64,000 nucleotides of DNA. Origin: an uncultured Microbacterium sp. (lineage in GTDB: Bacteria; Actinomycetota; Actinomycetes; Actinomycetales; Microbacteriaceae). The stretch covers positions 1 through 64,000 of the forward strand of contig NZ_CANROA010000002.1 in the NCBI RefSeq assembly GCF_947632095.1, written 5' to 3'. This document shows positions 60,485-64,000 of this stretch, one piece after another. The position numbers were made by a program, and so were the translations under genes. The notes beneath the pieces were generated by a model, which was not told where the DNA came from, ran no database searches, and saw nothing but the letters and a program-made list of their open reading frames with translations. Position 1 is the stretch's first letter. Each line of letters opens with the position of its first letter.

Positions 60485-61693
60485 TCACGGCACCTGCCAG
60501 AACGCACTCCCCAGCGCGTAGACGGGGTAGATCCACAGCCACTGGCCGATCACGCACAGCAGCAGCACCGCCACCCGGTACACGCGGGAGCGCGGAACGG
60601 CGACGGCGCCCCACAGCGGGGTCAGCGGCATCAGCAGCCGGAATGTGCTCGACTGCGGGAAGAACACCGCCAACAGGTAGATGAGGTAGCTGGCACTCCA
60701 CAGGCGCAGATCCACGCCGAGTCGTCGGACGGGACGGATGAAGAGCGCGGCAGCGGCGCCGATCACGAGCAGGAGCAGGGCCACGACCCCGAGATCTGCC
60801 GGAAGCCCCCACTGCACGAACCAGAAGCGTGCGCCCTGGACCCATCCGTCGACGGGGATGAACCCTCGCTCGGCCACTCCCCAGTTGCGTCGCCACGACA
60901 ACTCGGTCGCGAGATACGCGCCGGGATCGCCCGTGACGACGCCGGCGATGATCTGCCAGGAGAATCCGGTGATCGTCGTGAGCGCCCCCAGCGCGATGAT
61001 GTGCGCGACCTCGGCGGGCGCAAGCCCGTCCTCCCTTCGGCGCAGCCACCGCCAGATGCCGATGAGCCCGAGGAACAGCGCGAACGCGAGGATGCCGGGA
61101 CGGGTGAACGCCAGGACAGGAAGGACGAGGTACAGCCATCCGTAGCGACGCCGAGCCACGAGATCGAGAGCCACGAGCAGCAGCAGGAGGAACAGGGACT
61201 CGGCATAGCCGACCTGGAACATCGCGGACAGCGGCCCCCACGCGAAGAAGGTCACGGCCCACATCGCGGCGGACTCCCCGATCCGCCCGCGCAGGAGGCG
61301 GTGGAGCATCACGCAGGCGCCGAAACCGGCGAGGAGAGAGAGGAGCATCGCTCCCACGCCCCAGCTGCCGAAGGGGACACCGAGGGTCTGCGACGCATAT
61401 GCGTACACCGGCATGAAGGCCCAGGCGTTCTCCGCGACCTGTCCCGACACGGTGACCGGCAGCATCGACGGGTACCCCTCCCACGCGACGAGCCAGTACC
61501 ACTGGGCGTCCCAGCCGACCACGAAGTCGGCGATCGTGGCATCCGGTCCGAATCGCGATCCGGCACCGGACAGCCGGGCCGCCGCGCCGAGGAGCCCCGT
61601 CGTGACCACCCGGGCCAGCACGTAGACCACCCCGATTCGGGCGATGGCCGGCATATGCGCCCAGCGGCGGGAGATCGCGATCAGGTGAGCCAC
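60485..61693 (-). CDS. PIG-V-like mannosyltransferase
   Basis: 402 residues from GTG 61693, overlapping the dapE stop by 13 bases. About nine hydrophobic segments. The first loop has GWDAQWYWLVAWEGYP, the W-D-x-x-W-Y motif of PIG-V/GT-C mannosyltransferases; FQVGYAESLFLLLLLVALDL is the conserved P-Y-x-E-x-L-F-like segment. These enzymes use polyprenol-phosphate mannose at the outer face. In this organism it may mannosylate a glycolipid or protein; acceptor unknown. Confidence 0.8.
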   Translation of the reverse strand: MAHLIAISRRWAHMPAIARIGVVYVLARVVTTGLLGAAARLSGAGSRFGPDATIADFVVGWDAQWYWLVAWEGYPSMLPVTVSGQVAENAWAFMPVYAYASQTLGVPFGSWGVGAMLLSLLAGFGACVMLHRLLRGRIGESAAMWAVTFFAWGPLSAMFQVGYAESLFLLLLLVALDLVARRRYGWLYLVLPVLAFTRPGILAFALFLGLIGIWRWLRRREDGLAPAEVAHIIALGALTTITGFSWQIIAGVVTGDPGAYLATELSWRRNWGVAERGFIPVDGWVQGARFWFVQWGLPADLGVVALLLLVIGAAAALFIRPVRRLGVDLRLWSASYLIYLLAVFFPQSSTFRLLMPLTPLWGAVAVPRSRVYRVAVLLLCVIGQWLWIYPVYALGSAFWQVP

Positions 61694-62748
61694 GCCCGCA
61701 GGCCCTGCTCGACCGCGTCGATCTGATCGAGGGGCACGCGCTCCTCATCGTGATGTGCGAGCAGCGGATCGCCGGGGCCGTAGTTGACCGCCGGGATGCC
61801 GAGCGCCGAGAACCGGGCGACATCGGTCCAGCCGTACTTGGGCCTCGGCTGCGCGCCCACGGCCGAGACGAACTGCTGCGTCATGGGTGCGTCGAGTCCC
61901 GGCCGGGCCCCCTCGGCGAAATCGGTGATCTCGAGCTCGAAGCCCTCGAAGACCTTGCGCAGATGAGCCTCGGCGTCCGCGGCGGACTTGCTCGGGGCGA
62001 AGCGGTAGTTGACCTCGATCTCGCAGAGATCGGGGATGACGTTACCGGCGACGCCCCCGTCGATGCGGACTGCGCTGAGACTCTCCCGATAGACCAGCCC
62101 CTCCACCGCGACTTCCTTGGCACGGTACTCCGAGAGCCGCGCGAGGACCGGAGCCGCCGCATGGATCGCGTTCTCCCCCACCCAAGCGCGGGCGGAGTGC
62201 GCGCGAACGCCGTACGTGCGCACCAGGGCGCGTATCGTGCCGTTGCATCCGCCCTCGACCTCGCCGTTGGACGGCTCGCCGAGGATCGCGAAGTCGGCGG
62301 CGAAGAGTTCCGGATGCTCGTCGGCGAGCAGCTTCAGACCGTTGAGGGAGGCCGCGACCTCCTCATTGTCGTACCACATCCAGGTGATATCGATCGCGGG
62401 ATCGATGAGCTCGGCGGCGAGCTTGAGCTGAATCGCGACTCCCGCCTTCATGTCGACGGTTCCGCGGCCCCAGAGGTTCGGCTCGCCGTCGACGTCGATG
62501 AACCGCGTCGGCACGTTGTCGTTGATCGGCACGGTATCGATGTGGCCCGCGATCGCGACGCGCTGCGCGCGGCCGAGGTTCGTGCGCGCGACGATCGTGT
62601 TGCCATGACGGATGACCTCGAGGTGCTCGAGGGGAGAGACGGATTCCTCGATCGCATCAGCGAGGGCCGTCTCACTCCCGGAAACGCTCGGGATATCGCA
62701 GATCGCCCGGGTGAGGTCGACGGAGGACGCGGTCAGATCGAGCTGCAT
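61681..62748 (-). CDS. dapE: Succinyl-diaminopimelate desuccinylase
   Basis: 355 residues. M20 metallopeptidase: VAIAGHIDTVPIND (His, Asp), RGTVDMKAGVAIQLKL, MWYDNEEVAASLNG (Glu pair), LGEPSNGEVEGGCNGT, GVRAHSARAW (dimer domain) and GPGDPLLAHHDEERVPL. It releases succinate to give LL-diaminopimelate in lysine and peptidoglycan synthesis. It is divergent from dapD, with a 70-base shared promoter gap, so both are probably co-regulated. Confidence 0.92.
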   Translation of the reverse strand: MQLDLTASSVDLTRAICDIPSVSGSETALADAIEESVSPLEHLEVIRHGNTIVARTNLGRAQRVAIAGHIDTVPINDNVPTRFIDVDGEPNLWGRGTVDMKAGVAIQLKLAAELIDPAIDITWMWYDNEEVAASLNGLKLLADEHPELFAADFAILGEPSNGEVEGGCNGTIRALVRTYGVRAHSARAWVGENAIHAAAPVLARLSEYRAKEVAVEGLVYRESLSAVRIDGGVAGNVIPDLCEIEVNYRFAPSKSAADAEAHLRKVFEGFELEITDFAEGARPGLDAPMTQQFVSAVGAQPRPKYGWTDVARFSALGIPAVNYGPGDPLLAHHDEERVPLDQIDAVEQGLRAWLT

Positions 62749-62818
62749 GCCCCCAGCCTACGACCTGGCGTTCCGGCCCGTGTCGGACCGGGTGGATCCG
62801 ACCCGTTAGAGTGAAAAA

Positions 62819-63760
62819 ATGAGCGAAGCGCGCACCATCTGGGGAATCGGCCTGACCACGATCGCCCGGGACGGAACGGTGCTCGACGCCTGGTTCCCGC
62901 GGGTCGGCTCCGGCTCCCTGCCGGCCGAGATCGACGCGGACCTCGAGGCGCAGGCGGGAGCGGATGAGCGCCGCGATGTGACGATCGAGACCGTGCACCT
63001 GCAGATCGATCTCGATGCAGCGCCCGCGTCGACCGCCGATGCGTACCTGCGACTGCACGCCCTCTCACTGCGGCTCGTGCTCCCCAACGACCTCAACCTC
63101 GACGGGATCTTCGGGCACCTCCCCATCGTCGCCTGGACCAATGCCGGGCCGATGCATCCCGATGATGCAGCACGACTCGTCCCGCAGATGCGCCGGCACA
63201 GCATCCAGGTGCAGGGCCTCGACAAGTTCCCGCGCCTGACCGACTACGTGCACCCCGACGGGGTCCGCATCGCCGATGCCGCGCGCGTGCGCCTGGGCGC
63301 CCACCTCGCCCCCGGCACCACCGTCATGCACGAGGGCTTCGTGAACTTCAACGCGGGAACGCTCGGTCCCGTCATGGTCGAGGGCCGCATCTCGCAGGGC
63401 GTCGTGGTCGGCGCGAACAGCGACATCGGCGGCGGAGCATCCATCATGGGCACTCTCTCCGGCGGCGGAACCGTGCGCGTCTCGATCGGCGAGCGCACAC
63501 TGCTCGGCGCGAACGCCGGTCTCGGCATCGCCCTCGGCGACGACTGCATCGTCGAAGCGGGCGTGTACATCACCGCCGGGTCCAAGATCATCGTTGCCGA
63601 CGGGCCGGATGCGCCGCAGGGCGGAAAACGCACCGTCAAAGCGGCGGAGCTGTCGGGGCGGAGCGGTCTGCTCTTCTGGCGCAACTCGGTCACCGGAGCC
63701 GTCGAGGTCCGTCGGCGAAACGGCGCCGGGGTGACGCTGAACGAGGCGCTGCACGCCTGA
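62819..63760 (+). CDS. dapD: Tetrahydrodipicolinate N-succinyltransferase
   Basis: 313 residues. The actinobacterial-type DapD: N-terminal domain (RTIWGIGLTTIARDGTVLDAWFP), a left-handed beta helix (RLGAHLAPGTTVMHEGFVNFNAGTLGP, MVEGRISQGVVVGANSDIGGGASIMGTLSGGG) and SIGERTLLGANAGLGIALGDDCIVEAG. It succinylates tetrahydrodipicolinate using succinyl-CoA, as a trimer. Divergent from dapE. Confidence 0.95.
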   Translation: MSEARTIWGIGLTTIARDGTVLDAWFPRVGSGSLPAEIDADLEAQAGADERRDVTIETVHLQIDLDAAPASTADAYLRLHALSLRLVLPNDLNLDGIFGHLPIVAWTNAGPMHPDDAARLVPQMRRHSIQVQGLDKFPRLTDYVHPDGVRIADAARVRLGAHLAPGTTVMHEGFVNFNAGTLGPVMVEGRISQGVVVGANSDIGGGASIMGTLSGGGTVRVSIGERTLLGANAGLGIALGDDCIVEAGVYITAGSKIIVADGPDAPQGGKRTVKAAELSGRSGLLFWRNSVTGAVEVRRRNGAGVTLNEALHA

Positions 63761-63799
63761 TCACCGCGCTCAGGATCCACCATGGCCGCTCTGCTAGGG

Positions 63800-63830
63800 T
63801 TGAACGGTTATCCGAGTGATATCTGATAAC
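63800..63830 (+). promoter_or_regulatory. Promoter with overlapping GTTATC-N12-GATAAC operator
   Basis: TTGAAC (63800-63805) and TGATAA (63824-63829) stand 18 bases apart as -35 and -10. GTTATC (63807-63812) and GATAAC (63825-63830) form an inverted repeat across the core promoter, a likely repressor site. Confidence 0.55.
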
Positions 63831-63846
63831 TACGTCGTCGTCACGG

Positions 63847-63971
63847 GGTCTCCTCAGACCGTAGCGAGCTGAAACAGCTCCTCCACCAGTTGGCGTTTCG
63901 AACGGCGAACCTCTGCGCACTTCCTGTGCGCGGTCGCCCCCTTCAACGAATCAGAGCGCCTTCAAGGTGCT
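63847..63971 (+). promoter_or_regulatory. Structured 5' leader with four hairpins
   Basis: GGTCT-CCTC-AGACC (63847-63860), GAGCTG-AAA-CAGCTC (63866-63880), GCGCAC-TTCCT-GTGCGC (63915-63931) and AGCGCCTT-C-AAGGTGCT (63955-63971, one wobble) lie in a row between the promoter and the ATG at 63987. A leader of about 150 bases with serial stems suggests attenuation or RNA-based control. Confidence 0.5.
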
Positions 63972-63986
63972 CGTGGAGTAACTCCT

Positions 63987-64000
63987 ATGCCTACTTTCCT
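63987..64000 (+). CDS. Start of an unidentified gene, cut by the window end
   Basis: ATG 63987 begins M-P-T-F, with GGAG about 8 bases upstream. Only four codons and two bases are visible, so no product can be given. Confidence 0.45.

Overview
The window is high-GC DNA with dense, often overlapping genes and actinobacterial family content (LytR-CpsA-Psr protein, UPF0182, DUF3107, DUF3117, AdnAB, TatB, DapD of the actinobacterial type, LppP/LprE lipoprotein). GTG starts and 4-base ATGA/GTGA stop-start overlaps are common. The best guess is a Microbacteriaceae chromosome, probably Microbacterium or a close relative. This is inferred from gene content only.

Layout. 1-5.9 kb: cell-surface functions (partial secreted protein, GT4 glycosyltransferase, DUF4012 protein, secreted protein with an LALTG tail, LCP ligase). 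5.9-9.1 kb: purE, purK, a PH-domain protein and birA. 9-14.2 kb: wall-polymer locus with three CDP-glycerol glycerophosphotransferase-like proteins and a GT2 enzyme. 14.2-19.9 kb: HtrA-like protease, aminotransferase, nitrilase-family amidohydrolase, initiator tRNA, MarC-like protein, class II glutamine amidotransferase and a second initiator tRNA.

19.94-29.29 kb: a 9.3-kb integrated mobile element inside the second initiator tRNA gene. It is bounded by a 39-bp direct repeat of the tRNA 3' half. It carries a tyrosine integrase and excisionase-like protein at the right end, a RepB-like (pMV158 type) replication protein, a MobC/relaxase pair beside a hairpin-rich likely oriT, a three-gene cargo operon (lipoprotein, two-TM protein, coiled-coil membrane-anchored protein), an XRE regulator with a palindromic operator, and a left end with six copies of a 15-19 bp repeat in 117-bp units. 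It looks like an integrative and mobilizable element that may replicate after excision.

29.4-49.6 kb: a block whose order, from memory, matches mycobacterial Rv3193c-Rv3211: UPF0182, PDZ/Lon-like protease, DUF2342 metalloprotease-like protein, E1-like orphan, UvrD-family helicase, nudC, phosphotransferase, adnB, adnA, DUF3107, ferritin-like protein, DEAD-box helicase. 49.7-64 kb: PHP phosphoesterase, EEP hydrolase, DUF3054, aminopeptidase P, YdcF-like, alpha/beta hydrolase, general-stress 17M-like, MgtE-N/CBS protein, DUF1003, Mrp ATPase, tatB, O-methyltransferase, DUF3117, PIG-V-like mannosyltransferase, dapE and dapD, ending in a promoter and structured leader for a gene that runs off the window.

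Most genes are housekeeping or envelope genes. The accessory part is the tRNA-borne element. No rRNA, CRISPR array or insertion sequence was seen.
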